A stretch of 64,000 bases of DNA from Hybos culiciformis (taxonomy: Eukaryota > Arthropoda > Insecta > Diptera > Hybotidae), in assembly GCA_964007475.1 (NCBI GenBank), contig OZ023275.1, forward strand, positions 28,773,619 to 28,837,618, given 5' to 3'. The notes beneath the pieces are model-generated. The model saw only the letters and a list, made by a program, of their open reading frames with translations, ran no database searches and had not been told where the DNA came from. Shown piece by piece: positions 11,901-25,085 of this stretch. Position 1 is the first letter of the stretch, and every line of letters starts with the position of its first letter. The position numbers and the translations under genes were made by a program.

Positions 11901-14900
11901 AAAAATATAAAGACAATTGCTATTAATTGTTGTAGGAGTCGTACTTCTTATCCTTAAATTTGAGAATATTTAACATATTTTAATTAATATAAGAAGAGTA
12001 TATATATTTAAATTAAGCCATTAAATGATTCAATTCAGTTTAATTAAAGCTGTTTACGTTTAATTAAAGTCTGTAAAAGTCTGTATAATTATGTATGTGT
12101 AGCCATTGTATAGCACTGTCTGAAGAACTATGAATACGATTAATGTCAAATTTGCAAATTTTTAAGAATAAAGGCGGAGTTAAATTTAGTATCATATTCT
12201 TTTGTATTTCTCCCCTCACAATGTATTAAAATAAAGTACACAAGCTGTCAATGGCCGTACATCATTGTTTTTTAAGCTTGTATTGTAATTGGTATATATT
12301 TTGAAGTAAAGTTAACTGGTAGGGCTTTAATATATATATATACATATATATAATGAGAATATGAAAAAAAAAAATTATTTTAAATCTAGCAACGTTGCTG
12401 AAAGATTAATTTCTCATCTATGATGTTAAGTTCGACGTGCTAATTAACTTTACGCATTCGGATTCTGGTTTTATATAACGTCATAGAATGAGAATCAACT
12501 TTATTTCAGAGCTCAATAAATTAATTTTTTTATAAGTTTCTAACTAAAGTTTTAACAAAAAGTTGAATATTTTTCTCTACATAAATACATAGTTTCTCAA
12601 TACTTTTCGAAGAAATATTTTATTTTTGAAATATTTCAATATTTTCCTGTAAAAGTATTATTGTACTTATTATACCTATTATATTTTATTTACGACTTTT
12701 AAACTTTTTTAAGTTATTAGTTTAAATAAGCACATATTTGATTACTACAACGACGATAAGATCATTCACACTTTTTAAATAAAAATTGAATAAATTTTGA
12801 AACTAAATTAAAATTTGGATGATAAAAAGCATTTTAACAAAGTTGAGAACAAGTTTATCTAGAAAATCAAGGAAAAATAAAAGTAAAAAAAATAAGGGTT
12901 AAAAATTTGGCTAGAAATGAAACTGAAAATATTTTATTTTTAGGGCAAATTTTATTTTTTTTTACTTATTTATTACATAAAGGTTATTTTATATTTTCTA
13001 AGCCGAGGAAATGTACACAAAGAATTAAATTTCAAAAATTTTACCTTACAACTTTTATTTATAATTACTTGTGATAGACAGGTTTAAATTAAAAATAAAT
13101 ACAAAAAATTAAAAATCTGATTAAAAAAAATTTTAAATTCTTATTTTCGTGCAAATTAATAACAATTAAAATAAAATAGTTTCATCGTTATATTCGAGCT
13201 ATTACCTAGCTTATGTATAAATGAATTATCGTTGTTTGATATCATTATATTAAGGATATCAAAGAACAAAGAAACAATTGAGCAATATTTCAAGTGTGTT
13301 TTTTTCGTTCTCATCAATTTTTCTTCCATTGACCATTCCCAGACAAAAAATTTTATCAATATTGTTCTAACTACCATTTGACATTAATTTATTAGAGTTT
13401 TCTTATCAGAAATTAAAATTTCTGTTTTCTTAACTTTAAACCGGCACATAAAAACAACAGGTAGATTTTTTAAATCAATACAAAATTGCTGTATTGTTTT
13501 CAAAATAAGTAATGTTGTTCTGAAATATCCTTTTAAGTTTGTTTTTGTACACACAAAATTCAGGATCTCAGGATATATACATTTGAAAATAAATTTCTTA
13601 CAAAAATTAATAAATTAACAGCAAATAAATTAATTTGCTGAATCCTCAATTGTGTCCAAGAACTCGACAGGTCTATGATATTATGTATAATCAATAAGAA
13701 GAGCTCCTCAGTGGGCTGAAGACCACTCAGTGAGTCCTTGGTATATTTCGAAAATTATGTGCATGTAATATTTTTTTAAATACAAACATGACACTTTATC
13801 AATATTCAATATATTATGTAAATTCATCTTCTATGTGTTGTCAACGGATAACTTATTTTCCAGTTTCAAAATTTTGTTATTTTTTTTTTCTCAGAAGATT
13901 TGCATATGACAACAATGATTTGTTGTTGAAAATTTTTTTAATTTTTTTTTTTTTCCTAAAATACTTAATAAAGATTTATTTTGTAAATAAAATTGATGAT
14001 ACAAGCATGAAAAATATTAAAAAGAATTTATCGCGCCTCAATTGTGATTATTAAAAGGACTTAACTTTTTGATAGGATTTTCTGAAAAAGAAGCAATAAT
14101 ACGTTTATAAAAATGGGGAGCGAAATAATGAAATGTAGTAGATAAATATGAAACTTTTTTTCAATACAAAAAAAAAAGAAGTAAACATTATATTATAGTA
14201 CCTATATATTCTTTGTTTAGTAGACGGTAGATATACTTAACTTTAAAGAAATAATTATATATAAAATGAAAGGACTTAATAACTTTTTTAATCATTACAA
14301 TGTTTTCGATTTTTCGAATTTTTTTTTAAACAACTCTGGTTGTTAAAGATTTTCATCATCTGCGCTTTTGGATGTTAAATGCATCTTTGGCTCACGAGAA
14401 CAAAAACTGTTTACAAAAGTATGAAACCGTATTTCTATTTGAAATATCAATAGGTTAATTCCACCGGTTTCGGAAACCATTCAGTTTCAGTTTCCTTTAA
14501 ATAATAGAAAAAAATTCAATATTTTCTTTTAGCGTGCTTCTGAATAGTACATATTGACCGGGAAATAGCGAAATCACCAGATTTTTTTGTTTTTTAATAT
14601 ACTTATTTCTGAAACGGAAAATTTATCAGAATTTTGTTTTATGTGTTTTTTAATTCTTCAGTAATTTCAAAACTGATGCTCAGACTTTATTTAATTACGA
14701 AGAATTGAGACGGTAATCGGTGCAATTGAATCCTTAATAATCGTGACTGTGAAAAAATAAATTAATTTATGTTTCAGAATTGCAACTTGCATCACAAGAT
14801 ATTCTGAATAAACCGCTAAATTTTTTTTTAAGTTACTTTTATTTTTTTTTATTTGAATATATTAAATCTCACCTTTTGATAACACATTTGTCTACATCGA

Positions 14901-17900
14901 AGCAATTTTTTTGGCATAACTTGGCATATCGTTAATTCCATAAATGTAATAAAAATAATATATAAATAAATTGAATTTATCATTTTAATTTTTTCTAACT
15001 TTTTTTATTATTATAAAAAGAGTTAAATTAAAATTATTAATTTATTAATTGTATTATTTTCATATTAAAAAATAATTTCACTGATTATTACTTAAAATGC
15101 ATTTTGTTTTTTGTCAAAATTAACATTAATGTTTAATTTGAAAATTTTCATTATTTTTATATTTCTATCAGCGAACCATTTTATACTAAATATTAATTAT
15201 TATTATTTCATGAAAAATATATTTTCATTACTTGTAAATCATATTTAATTAGAAATTATAAAGTTAATATTTATGATAATTTGATTGTTTATAAAATGTT
15301 TGTGTTATAATGTGAAAAAACACAAAAATTAAAGGTTTTTATTGCTTTCATTTAATAACATTATTTCCACACTGAATTTAAATTTTTTTGTCATTCCATA
15401 TCCAAAATCCGATATCCGAATCATTATGTTAATATAAATCACTTTCTTGTTTTCAAAACTACGGATAAATTAATATCTAGTACTTTGTTATACTATTTAC
15501 GAACATTACGAATGTACACAAAAAATTTATTATGAATTATCCGAGTATTACTATACTGCATGAGAGTTTAATATTGACTAAAACTCTAGAATCTTGCAAA
15601 ATATTAAAAAAATAAAAAATTAATATGTACAATAAGAAAAGGTATAATACTACTGTGTATATAAAAAAAGAAGAAATATTTTTTCTGTAATATTATTATA
15701 TTTTTATATTTCTTAAAAAGACGGTATACATGAAGAAATAAATTATGTTCTGTATTCGAATAGCAACCGGTTTATGGAATATGAAAATTCACTATGTATA
15801 AGTATATTATATTTTCTGTTTCGAAACTTATTCTGTAATATCTCTTTTTTCAAAATTTGAGCATATGATTTTTAGAACTACATATCGCGATTTCCCCTTT
15901 GCGTAAATTTTCTATTAAAAAATTTTCATAACAGATGTAAACAGTTTGATCTAATTATTTTTATTTTTTTTTTGTAACTGGTTTATCAAATTATCAGAAA
16001 AATAGATTCATATCAGAAATAGTAGAAGTATAGTAGAGTTATAGAGAAGAAATCATCAAATAAAATAACTATGTATTGAATAGAATTTTATTATAGTTAA
16101 AGGATTTTTTAGTAGCTTGCAACTTTCTGCATCAAACATGTTGGAATATAAAATCATAATGCAATATCAATAAAATTCAATTATAAATTAAATTAAAATT
16201 AATTTAAAAAAAATTATTATGTTGCAGCTCGGATAAACGCTAAAGGCTTCGAAGCTGCGATAGTAGCATATAGAAGAAAATATATTATGTAATGTACGTA
16301 CATGCCCTTTAAGTAGAATGTCATCACCGCTATCATCAAAATTCTTATTGTTTGACGCAACTTCAACATAAGTCTACCCTAACATTATTTTATAGATAAA
16401 TAGATAGATAGTACTAAAATTATTTTGAGAATAAACATGTAAAATGTAAAATAATTGTTATAGTTCTGTTCCAAATTAAAGTTCGTAATTGAAAATGTAA
16501 TTAAAAATTGGTATAAAAAAATTTAATTTAAATAATTAATTCACAAAAAAGCAAATAATGTTAGCAGTAAAAAAAACTTTAAAATAATTAATTTCGAACA
16601 ATATGGGGTAAATTTTAAGTTGTAAATATTAACTGAGAATATTTTTATTAGTCTTCTCTTAAATATTTTTCAGAATTTTTCTATTTAAATTTTCTTTTAA
16701 GTTGCGAAATATAATAATATCGAAATTTTTATTAAAGAACTCTTTTATTTAATTTTGATAAAAAATGAGAAAAATGTTAAGAACAGAAAAAAATTAAGGA
16801 TTTAATATCGAAAGAGGTTTTGATTTTCTCTGTCTTAATTTTACAGAAAATTTTTAATGACGATTGCTTTTTTTTAGTTCACTTATTCGCAATAAAATGA
16901 AGTTTTTGACTTTCAGAAGGTCAATGATATCGAAAATTATTTGTTTTTGTTTTTAAAACAAAAACTGGGTGGGGAATTAATATATCTATTATAAATTATA
17001 GAGTTCACATTTATAAATTATATAATGATATAAATTTGGTTTGTGTCAGAGTTTGCTAACTACTGATATTTTATTATGATTTTTTTTTAAATTTTTTTTA
17101 GATATTTTAAATTCTTGATCTTTTATATTTATCAATTTGTCCAGACATTCTTATCAGATTACAGATTATTAAATTTTTCAATTTATGAAATTTTTCTTAA
17201 AAATTCAGTAGGTAGGCAGGTAGGTTCCAAATACAATACATATTTTAATTTTATAAAATACAGAACAGAACCTCATAAAACTGAAGTATAGGAAATAGGA
17301 CCGTTTATAATATTTCGTTTTAAATTCGTTTCTAATAAATTGTTGCATTCGAACTACACTATATACCAAATTTTCATTGAATCCTTGTTCAAAAATCTTT
17401 TTAGGATCCTTAAATCAACATTTACTCATACGACATTTACTTTATATGAAAATTATTCAGACCCTTTTAAAAATTTACTAAAAAGTAGAAAAAAAAAAGA
17501 ACTTCGGTGATACCTACTTAGTAATCTTGTTTTCGAATCCAAATAAATTTTAGAAAATATTTATAATGTTGGAAAATTTGATGTTATTGTTGCATTCATA
17601 ATGCATTTTTCATGAAGTTTTATTGAATATAATCTATATATTATATTTGATAGCTCTACGATCAAACTATAACTAATCAACATCGCCCTCTGTTTAAGAA
17701 TAAAACGACCCTTTTTTTTTAATACTTTTAATTTATACAATACAAGGTTTTTTGAAAACACATTGTCATTTTGTTAAATTCCTTTTGGCAATTTTATAAC
17801 CTAGATTGGAGGTAGAAAATAATTTCTTTTATTATAATATTATCAGATGTATACCTACTATAAGAACGAGAGCCGTTTGAAAACTTTTTTGAACTATATT

Positions 17901-18224
17901 TGTTATATAATCATAATTTTAATGCCATTTTAAAATTGACTTTATTTAAATATAGCATACCTAGTTTTTCTAGAGTTATTCAATGCTAAAAAATAAGATT
18001 CTTTTGGACAGAAATTCAAGCAAAAATGTCCATGAATAGTTGTAAAAAAAAAAGAACAGAACTAGAAGCGAATTTCTTGAATTTATTAACCTTTTCACAG
18101 CTTTCACAGCTAAACATTCCAAACCTAAAACTGTATAATATTAATATTTTTTTTAAAAAAAATTAATAACTTCCTTACTTACTACTTAAATATCTCTGAA
18201 CAAAAACTTACTGATCGTTTTTTC
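8980..18224. other. Long AT-rich region without recognisable genes
   Basis: More than 9 kb with no open frame showing protein-like composition; the short frames at 9509-9742, 13156-13377, 13788-14054 and 17561-17761 are low-complexity. A CGTCTGTCCGGCCGTGTGTC-like segment near 10710-10735 resembles the GTCTGTCCG words also present near 50450 and 61145, so it may belong to a dispersed repeat. If the assembly is correct, the missing 5' exons of the minus-strand FN3 gene could lie here, but I could not find them. Confidence 0.35.
10470..10513. repeat. 22-bp direct tandem duplication
   Basis: The unit beginning TTGAAATCAAATGTATTAG occurs twice head to tail, starting at 10470 and 10492. This is a simple local duplication with no coding relevance seen. 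Confidence 0.8.
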
Positions 18225-18350
18225 AAAACAACACAACACTTAATTCAAGTGAACAAATTGAAGAATTGACACAAATTCCAGTCCGAGGTGGGAATCGAAC
18301 CCACTACAGAACACGCCGTAGGATAAGGGCAATACCACTACACCATGACA
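18225..18350 (-). mobile_element. tRNA-derived SINE, copy 1
   Basis: Read on the minus strand from 18350, the head contains an RNA polymerase III A box (TGGTGTAGTGG) and an exact B box (GGTTCGATTCC) in a tRNA-like arrangement ending CACCTCGGAC. A body of about 45 bases follows (GGAATTTGTGTCAATT, then CACTTGAATTAAGTG) and a short tail. A second copy on the plus strand at 54439-54575 differs by roughly six substitutions and two small indels over about 115 bases. The shared non-tRNA body shows this is a SINE family, not two tRNA genes. The family name is unknown to me. Confidence 0.85.
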
Positions 18351-20860
18351 TACTATTTTGAATAAGCTCTTTTGAAAAACGAAATAGTAAAATGGTATCT
18401 TAATTTTCGTTCATTACAGCATTATATTTATGCCGCTTTGATTAATTTTGGAACGCTCCTCGTATATTGATGAAAAATCATTGTTACTTTTATAAGCAAT
18501 GCAAAACTCTTGGAAATTATTTTTATGCTTATATAATGTCCTCACAAGCATTGTATTTATGTACCTGGTGTATATAAATATATTCTTACAATATTTATCC
18601 TTAATTTATTGTATTACAAAAAAAAATAATTTTTTTTTCTCTGTGAAAACTTATACATGTGTATGAAATAAATATCAAAAAATTAGAAATAACTTCCGGT
18701 AATAAAAATCAAAAAGGTTTAAAGAATGACATTAACTAGAAACCATTTATCTTTTTCAGGTTTATGACGTTCTTTTCCTGGTGTGTTTGTGGATTATAAT
18801 GTGTTCTATTTCTATATGTGTATATGTTCATACATAAAGGAGAAAAGGAATTATAGTTTATTTGTTTTGAATTCAATAAACTGGAATAGAAGCAATGAAA
18901 GGTTCGTTACATTTTCTTTTTTTAAAGAATTTATTCAATTTAAAATGATAATTTACTGAGAACTAAAATTCAATACACCCGCAATTGGTACTTCGAGTAA
19001 CAATCTTTTGAAGTAATGCTATAAGATAAGATAATAAGTTTGCAAATTTTTTAAATGAAACTAATAAAGTGAGTCGACTGAATGTTATATTTAAAAAAAA
19101 TTCCCGTGTGGTACTTGTTTAAATCAGATAGTAATGTAACTTCTAAAAATCTGAGAAAATAGAAACTTCATCAAGAATTAAAAACCTCATAAAGATATTT
19201 TAAAAACCAATTTTATGCTTTTCAAATGAAATAAAACATTAAATTGTTTATAAATTTGTTCATATTTGTATTGAGATCTGTATCTATATACCATACCTAT
19301 ATTCTCTAAATTTGCATTTATGCCTAATATACTTATAATTACACGATCGTCCGTCATCTCTTCCAAACAAGAGATATAATTTCGATACAAAAGCAACAAA
19401 TCTAACACAACGCATACATACATGGTAAGGGAAGTATGGCGAATTATGGTAAGGCTAAGGAAATGTTTTTTTTTTATTGGAAAAATTTCCCTTCCTTCTT
19501 TGGTGAAATGAATGTGACGTGTACGGCACTTTCAAAAAAAAAATTAATCATTCTGATTAGTCCTAAGCTTGATTCCAGGACGCAACAACTGAACAATTTT
19601 TCAATAACATCAACTAACCTCTGTGTCGCGTCTATTATAATTTCTATACGCAGTATGGGAAAGATATGGACTGGCTTGAGGGTCTGCTTTATTTTTTATT
19701 TTCATCTAATGATTGATGTATATGAGATACGGATTTTCTTTCAATTAAATTCAAAATAAAAATATAATAATTTTTCCATTTTGAAATAAATTAACCAAAA
19801 TTTTATTTAATTTACCATCAAATGAGATAAATTATGTTCGGTTTTGAGGTTGAAATATAAATAAAAATAAAAACAATGAAGATCTGGCTGAATGGAAAAG
19901 CGATATATATGTATGTACAAACATACATAAATGCGTTAGTAATAATTTTTTAAATTACAGACTTTTTGATAATTTTGTGGTTGCAATAAAATTGAATAAA
20001 ATATAAAATTTAAATTAAATGTTGTAATAAATATATTGAGGTTTAAATGTTATGACCCAACTATAAAAGATACGCATGAATATTATTTCGAATATTATTT
20101 AATTTTTATTTTGTTTTTTGTTCCCCTTTGTTTCTTATAAGCTATTAGGCTTCAACATATTTCTAAGCTCTCAAGCAACCTATAAACCTTATTTACACAT
20201 AAAATAAACTTATTGTTATAACAGATGAAGTTGCATTATTAACACATTTTTTTCTTAAAAATAAAATGAAGAAATAAAAATGGTGCATTATTGATTAATT
20301 TTTATTTTCTTATTAGTAATTTTTGATATTTAAAGTAGGAAAGCTAAAATTATTAATTTGTTAAAGTGAAATATAATAATATGATATGAATATAATACTC
20401 ATATTTTCATATTTTTTGTAGTTAACTTTTCAGTTATATATTTATATTAAATTTAAATTAAAAGATCTGCATGATATTTCCATGCATGATATATCTCTCT
20501 TATATAATGTATGTATACCAATAATTGGCTACATAAATCAGTTTAATTTTCTTCTTTAATTTTTAGGTCAATATTATTGATTTAATATTATCACTAAGAC
20601 GTTTAATATCCATATTAAACAAAATCAAGTTTGTTTCAGTATTATTGACTTTCAAATATTAAGTCGATTCAGTTGGCACTTTTTTTTAATTAAACATTTT
20701 TTATTAAGCTACATTTACAGTACAGGTATGCTAATGGGCTAGTACTAAATATTTTTTTATTACATTAAATATTGTTGCCGCAATAAATAAGCAACTGAAA
20801 CTCACTAAAATCTATATTGATGACATCGAAAATATAAATATCTAACGATAATAATTTTAA
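18351..20860. other. AT-rich region without recognisable genes
   Basis: Short open frames at 19187-19423 (minus) and 19436-19759 (plus) lie back to back, but neither has recognisable motifs, and composition and length fit chance in this DNA. No element boundaries were seen. Confidence 0.35.
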
Positions 20861-20880
20861 TGCGCATGTCTTCGGTAAGT

Positions 20881-21071
20881 TGTATTTACATTCGCAAATT
20901 TAGCTCGGTAAATGGTCCATTACATGCATCAATACACTTATAGAGGAATTATAGAGGAATTATAGAGGAATTATAGAGGAATTATAGAGGAATTATAGAG
21001 GAATGTAAATTGTATTTACATTTCCCTGTGATGTAAATTGTATTTACATTGCTCTATATTGTATTTACATT
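20881..21071. repeat. 11-bp tandem array followed by four TGTATTTACATT copies
   Basis: TATAGAGGAAT is repeated exactly six times at 20939-21004. It is flanked by four identical 12-mers TGTATTTACATT, one before (20881-20892) and three after (21011-21022, 21039-21050, 21060-21071). Two of the later copies extend to TGTAAATTGTATTTACA, an imperfect palindrome. The cluster marks the left edge of a repeat-rich region that reaches 22.2 kb. It could be part of a mobile element's subterminal repeats. Confidence 0.85.
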
Positions 21072-21667
21072 CTTCATTTTGAACTGCGTAATACTATAAA
21101 CAAAAATAATATCACTCACACTCACAATATTTCAATAGACAAATACCAAAAAAAAAAAAAATTGCAAATGTATACCTCTCACATGCATCATATCAATGTC
21201 AAACAAAGCTTAGTTTATAATGCTAAAATCTATATTTTCCCTCTGAGCTAATCTACATTTTCCCTATGAGCAAACAAAAAAAAAAAAAAAGAACCAATAA
21301 AAAAATACGCGGCTATTTTTTTTTTTTTTTTTAAAAAGCGGCCAGTCGATCAGTCGATGAATTTTCTTAACATGTGTTTCAATCTACTATTTTTAAAGGA
21401 TCTTCGAACCTCTACTACTAAATTTTTAAACGAGTGTGGTTGGATTTTAGTACAAAAATTTAAACCACACTTCAAAAATTGCACTTATTTTTATTGAAAA
21501 AAACAAAATGAATAAAAATAGAACAATGGTAACCCTGAAAATATCTTTGTTGTCATTATAAAGTTTGCTGTCAAGTAAGAATTTTTTTTTCTTTTATCGA
21601 CAAACGAGGAAAATGGCGGCAACAAGGAGATTATTTATTGTAAATATAAATTATAATTATATAACTA

Positions 21668-21753
21668 TTATTTGATTTTATTTTTAATTATAAAAAAAAA
21701 TAATTATAAAATTATTATTATTTTTTTTAATAATTAAAAATAAAATTAAATAA
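21668..21753. repeat. Short AT hairpin
   Basis: Arms at 21668-21691 and 21730-21753 are reverse complements with one mismatch in 24. They enclose a 38-base A/T loop. Because the sequence is all A and T, chance formation is easier than for the neighbouring hairpins. Confidence 0.7.
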
Positions 21754-21772
21754 AATTTAAGAAGACCATTAG

Positions 21773-21902
21773 TTCCTAAAATAATAAAAAAAAAATTAGT
21801 AATTTTTCTAAAAAAAAATTATTCGATTTTTTTTTTTGCAAAAAAGAAACTGAATAATTTTTTTGGAAAAATTACTAATTTTTTTTTTTAATATTTTAGG
21901 AA
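21773..21902. repeat. Strong inverted repeat with ~50-bp arms
   Basis: The left arm (21773-21824, starting TTCCTAAAATAATAAA and ending ATTATTC) and the right arm (21852-21902, ending ATTTTAGGAA) are near-perfect reverse complements around a loop of about 27 bases. The few differences are small indels in homopolymer runs. The terminal TTCCTAAAAT is non-trivial sequence, which argues for a real foldback structure such as a mini-MITE. Confidence 0.85.
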
Positions 21903-22046
21903 TCTTCCGGTTTCGATAAATAAATAAACTTCCGTATTAATTAAATTTTATTTCCTTGCTTCATTTTGAACTTTTTTGTTTATTTTTTCATTATAAATGT
22001 ATTGTTTTCAACTCCCTCTCACATGCACATTAAAGCAGTATACAAT

Positions 22047-22217
22047 ACATGTTAATCAAATTTGTTATACAGCTCGTTTTGTATACACACAAACACATAG
22101 ACACTCGTCAATATTATATATCACTCGACCTTCGGTCTCGTGATATAAACATGACTCGTGTCTATGTGTTTGTGTGTATACACAACTCGCAAGAATAACA
22201 AATTTTCTTAACATGTA
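22047..22217. repeat. Nested palindromic foldback element (~170 bp)
   Basis: Three nested pairs share one centre. The outer arms pair ACATGTTAA near 22047 with TTAACATGT near 22209, plus AAATTTGTTAT with ATAACAAATTT. The middle stem is a perfect 24-bp match between 22081-22104 and 22158-22181 (GTATACACACAAACACATAG core). The inner part has TATATCAC/GTGATATA enclosing GACC-TTC-GGTC. Part of the right flank (ATTTTCTTAACATGT then AATCTACTA) recurs at about 21363-21390, and CTCTCACATGCA recurs at about 21177 and 22017. This suggests two related, adjacent elements. Confidence 0.85.
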
Positions 22218-24800
22218 TAGTAATCTACTATTATCTGTACACAAAATTTAAAATGTTAATCCAAAGCATTTCTATATATGTATATGAATCATGAATAAGG
22301 ATTTAAGCCAAGGTATAAAAATCAACTTGGAACATCAATACGTGTAAATTTAATTTTTTTTTTAGAATATGATATTTTTATTTAAAAATATTAAACAGAT
22401 AATTTATATAAAATCAGCTGGAAAGAACTTAATTTAATTTATTTATTAATATTATCCGGCAAATTATTTTCCAATATCCGATTCTTTTAAGACAGATTAA
22501 GTACTTTATAGACTCGTTTAGGTATAATATAATATATTTTGTGTTAAATTAATATTTATTTTCCCTTAATAGCCAAAATTATTTTCTGCCGGTTCGAATC
22601 TATAGGCACAATCAGACGCCTACACTTATTTTTATAATCAAAATCTATTAAAGTTTATAAAATATATGACTTAATGGAGAATTTAATTTCAGTGCAATTT
22701 CAGTTCATATTTTAACGAAATACGCATATTATCAGTTTATTTAATATTTTAAGATTTTTTTCATTTTTGATGCCAAATAAGCTATAAAAATAATATATTC
22801 ATCATCTTCAGTGAAATAAATTCCAGAAATTCATTTGAATTAAATTTATCGAGCATATGCTATCTCAATCTTTGTAAAGCCTATTAAAATTAGTCTTTTG
22901 TTATATTTAATTCATGAGCGAAAAATAAAATATTATAACTTATTTATGTTAATATGAATTTTTCCAAGAAAGTATATTAAATAGGAAAAGAAAAGTATTT
23001 ATTAAGAAATGATATTGAAAACGTGACTTGGTTTATGATGTCTTTATAATTTATTAAGATGAAAAATTGAATGAAAAAAGCTTTGAAACTTCTACAATAT
23101 GAGTTTAATTTATCGAAAAATCTTTTTAAAATTTATTTTATTTTTGAATTAATAAAAAAAATTTAGGTTTAAATACATAAATAAAATATAAGTATTCACT
23201 TTTACTCTATGTACATGTACGCGTATATGTACAAATTTTGTTAGTATAATGTATGTTAATTTTGTTCAGTAGGGACAAAAAACTAAACGATTTCTTATTT
23301 TATTACAGAAGAAAAAGATTTATTAAATCTGCATTCGCATTTTCAAATTTTATCTTTACATAAGGGTTTATTATTTAATTGTAGTTATGTGGCTGGGAAA
23401 ATGGTATACTCGAATAAGATCCAAGCCCCTATCTATCGCAGCATCTTAATTAAATACCATAACGATCACAGGAAGTGTAAGAATCCTACCTTTATCCTTA
23501 GATGATTGAAACCTCCATTACATGGAGTCAAAAACAATTTAACAAACTTTTATTAGTATTTTATTTTACATGTATTTAATGGACTTAATAAATGCTTGTT
23601 TACCATAAAATAAATATTTGAATATTTGTATGATATTATTCTTTCGGTATATATATTTACGTATTTTATATATATTTACATTTGAAGTACGTGATACCAT
23701 AGATTTGAATTATAAACATTGTTATCAAATAATTTTATATACATGTATGTATCGTGCAATTTTGAAGCATTGATTTAGTCTTGTTTTTGATTGATTGGAA
23801 AAGTTTTTTTTTTTACTGTAGTTTTGAATAATTTAATAACAAAATGTTATATTTAAGACTGTTTATTTAAAAAAAAAAACTATATTTTAAAATTTCAATT
23901 TAAGGGGACGAATTAAAAAAAGAAGGTTCTTTCAACAACAATTTATTGTTTGCATTACTCAAAAGTTCTCTTTAGATTGTAAATAATAAAAATAACAAAA
24001 ACAAAATACTAATTGAAAAATTAAACTTTTTGATTGAATAATGATTTGTTTAAATAAATTAATTGTTCTTGTTGTTAGTATTTTTATGAAACGGATTAAT
24101 TGATTATAAACCAATATATATAGCTAATTGTTAAAATGAAATAATCGAAAAAGAACGCATTTTATTTTTTGAACATTATATACTATGTATACTTTTTAGA
24201 CATTAGTTTAACCACGTTTAGCTTTGTGAAAATCTTTCATTTTACATAAATACTCTTTTAATGGAAAATATGTAATAAATTAAGGAAAATTAAGAAAAAT
24301 TGTTATGAATAAAGCAAAAAGAACAGGAAAAATGTCAGCAAAACTTTTACACAATTTTTCTTAATTATTATTTCTTTATTTGACTTTCTTTCATATTTAA
24401 TGAATCAAATCACGTATTTTATTCTTAATTATGAGATAAGTTTTCAGAAATAAAGAAAAATAAAGATTATCTTGTTTTTTCTTCTTTTTATTTTTTTTTT
24501 CTTGAAATTCAAACAGAATTATTAATAAACTTTATATTTATTGTGCAATTTGTTCTCTAGTACTTATATTTAAGGAATCAGAACGTGGATCAGGTTTTTC
24601 TGGCAGACAAAAGTCGAATTTATTAAATTTTATAAAACTAACTTAGTAAAATCCATGTCCAAATAAAATTACAAATGTATAGGAGTTTAATAAGATCGAT
24701 TGTGATGTTCGACGTGAGATTTGGTCACTAAAATCTGAAGATAAAAAATAACATTCAGCTGAAATGATTTTGACTTAGTACAAAATAAAGAATTAATCAG
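22218..24800. other. AT-rich region without recognisable genes
   Basis: No supported coding sequence. A GGTTCGAATC word near 22593 resembles a Pol III B box, but no A box or tRNA fold was seen with it. A slightly GC-richer block at about 23390-23520 could be repeat debris of unknown type. Confidence 0.3.
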
Positions 24801-24803
24801 ATA

Positions 24804-25085
24804 ACATATACTAGGTTCTGTGATAGGTGCTTGGAGTTGCTAGGAGGTGCTCGTGCTAGGAAAATTGCGGACATTGTGGAGAAATGTGATGTAAAAGTTT
24901 CAGATTGTAAGCAAGGTTTTCAACACACTTTTCTTTATGTCAGCGATAAAATTCAAAAAGCTGAAATTATCATTACATTCAATGGCCTTTCAAATAGAAT
25001 TATTGATAAATTTAAGCGACGTGATCTTTGGAAAATAATAAAAAAAAAAATGTTTACTCTTCATTTACTAACAAAAATATTATAG
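24804..25085 (+). other. Unidentified coding-like open frame, possibly a gene or pseudogene fragment
   Basis: An open frame on the plus strand has protein-like composition, unlike the Phe/Ile/Lys/Asn-biased noise around it. It reads RFCDRCLELLGGARARKI, then ADIVEKCDVKVSDCKQG, AEIIITFNGLSNRIIDKF and KRRDLWKII before running into an A tract and stopping at 25085. There is no clear ATG at the natural start: the frame continues upstream of the TTG at 24831. It could therefore be an internal exon, a processed-pseudogene fragment or transposon-derived coding DNA. I recognise no domain. The A-rich end after KRRDLWKII would fit a retrocopy tail. Confidence 0.35.

Noticed and set aside
12331..12355. 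TA-rich alternating tracts (also 29430-29455) as regulatory elements
   Set aside because: Simple low-complexity microsatellite-like DNA common throughout the window.
18280..18350. Possible functional tRNA gene
   Set aside because: It has A and B boxes, but the same sequence occurs at 54440 joined to the same non-tRNA body, and the acceptor-stem pairing is not convincing. A SINE head is the better reading.
22590..22625. GGTTCGAATC B-box-like word
   Set aside because: No A box upstream and no cloverleaf pairing seen.
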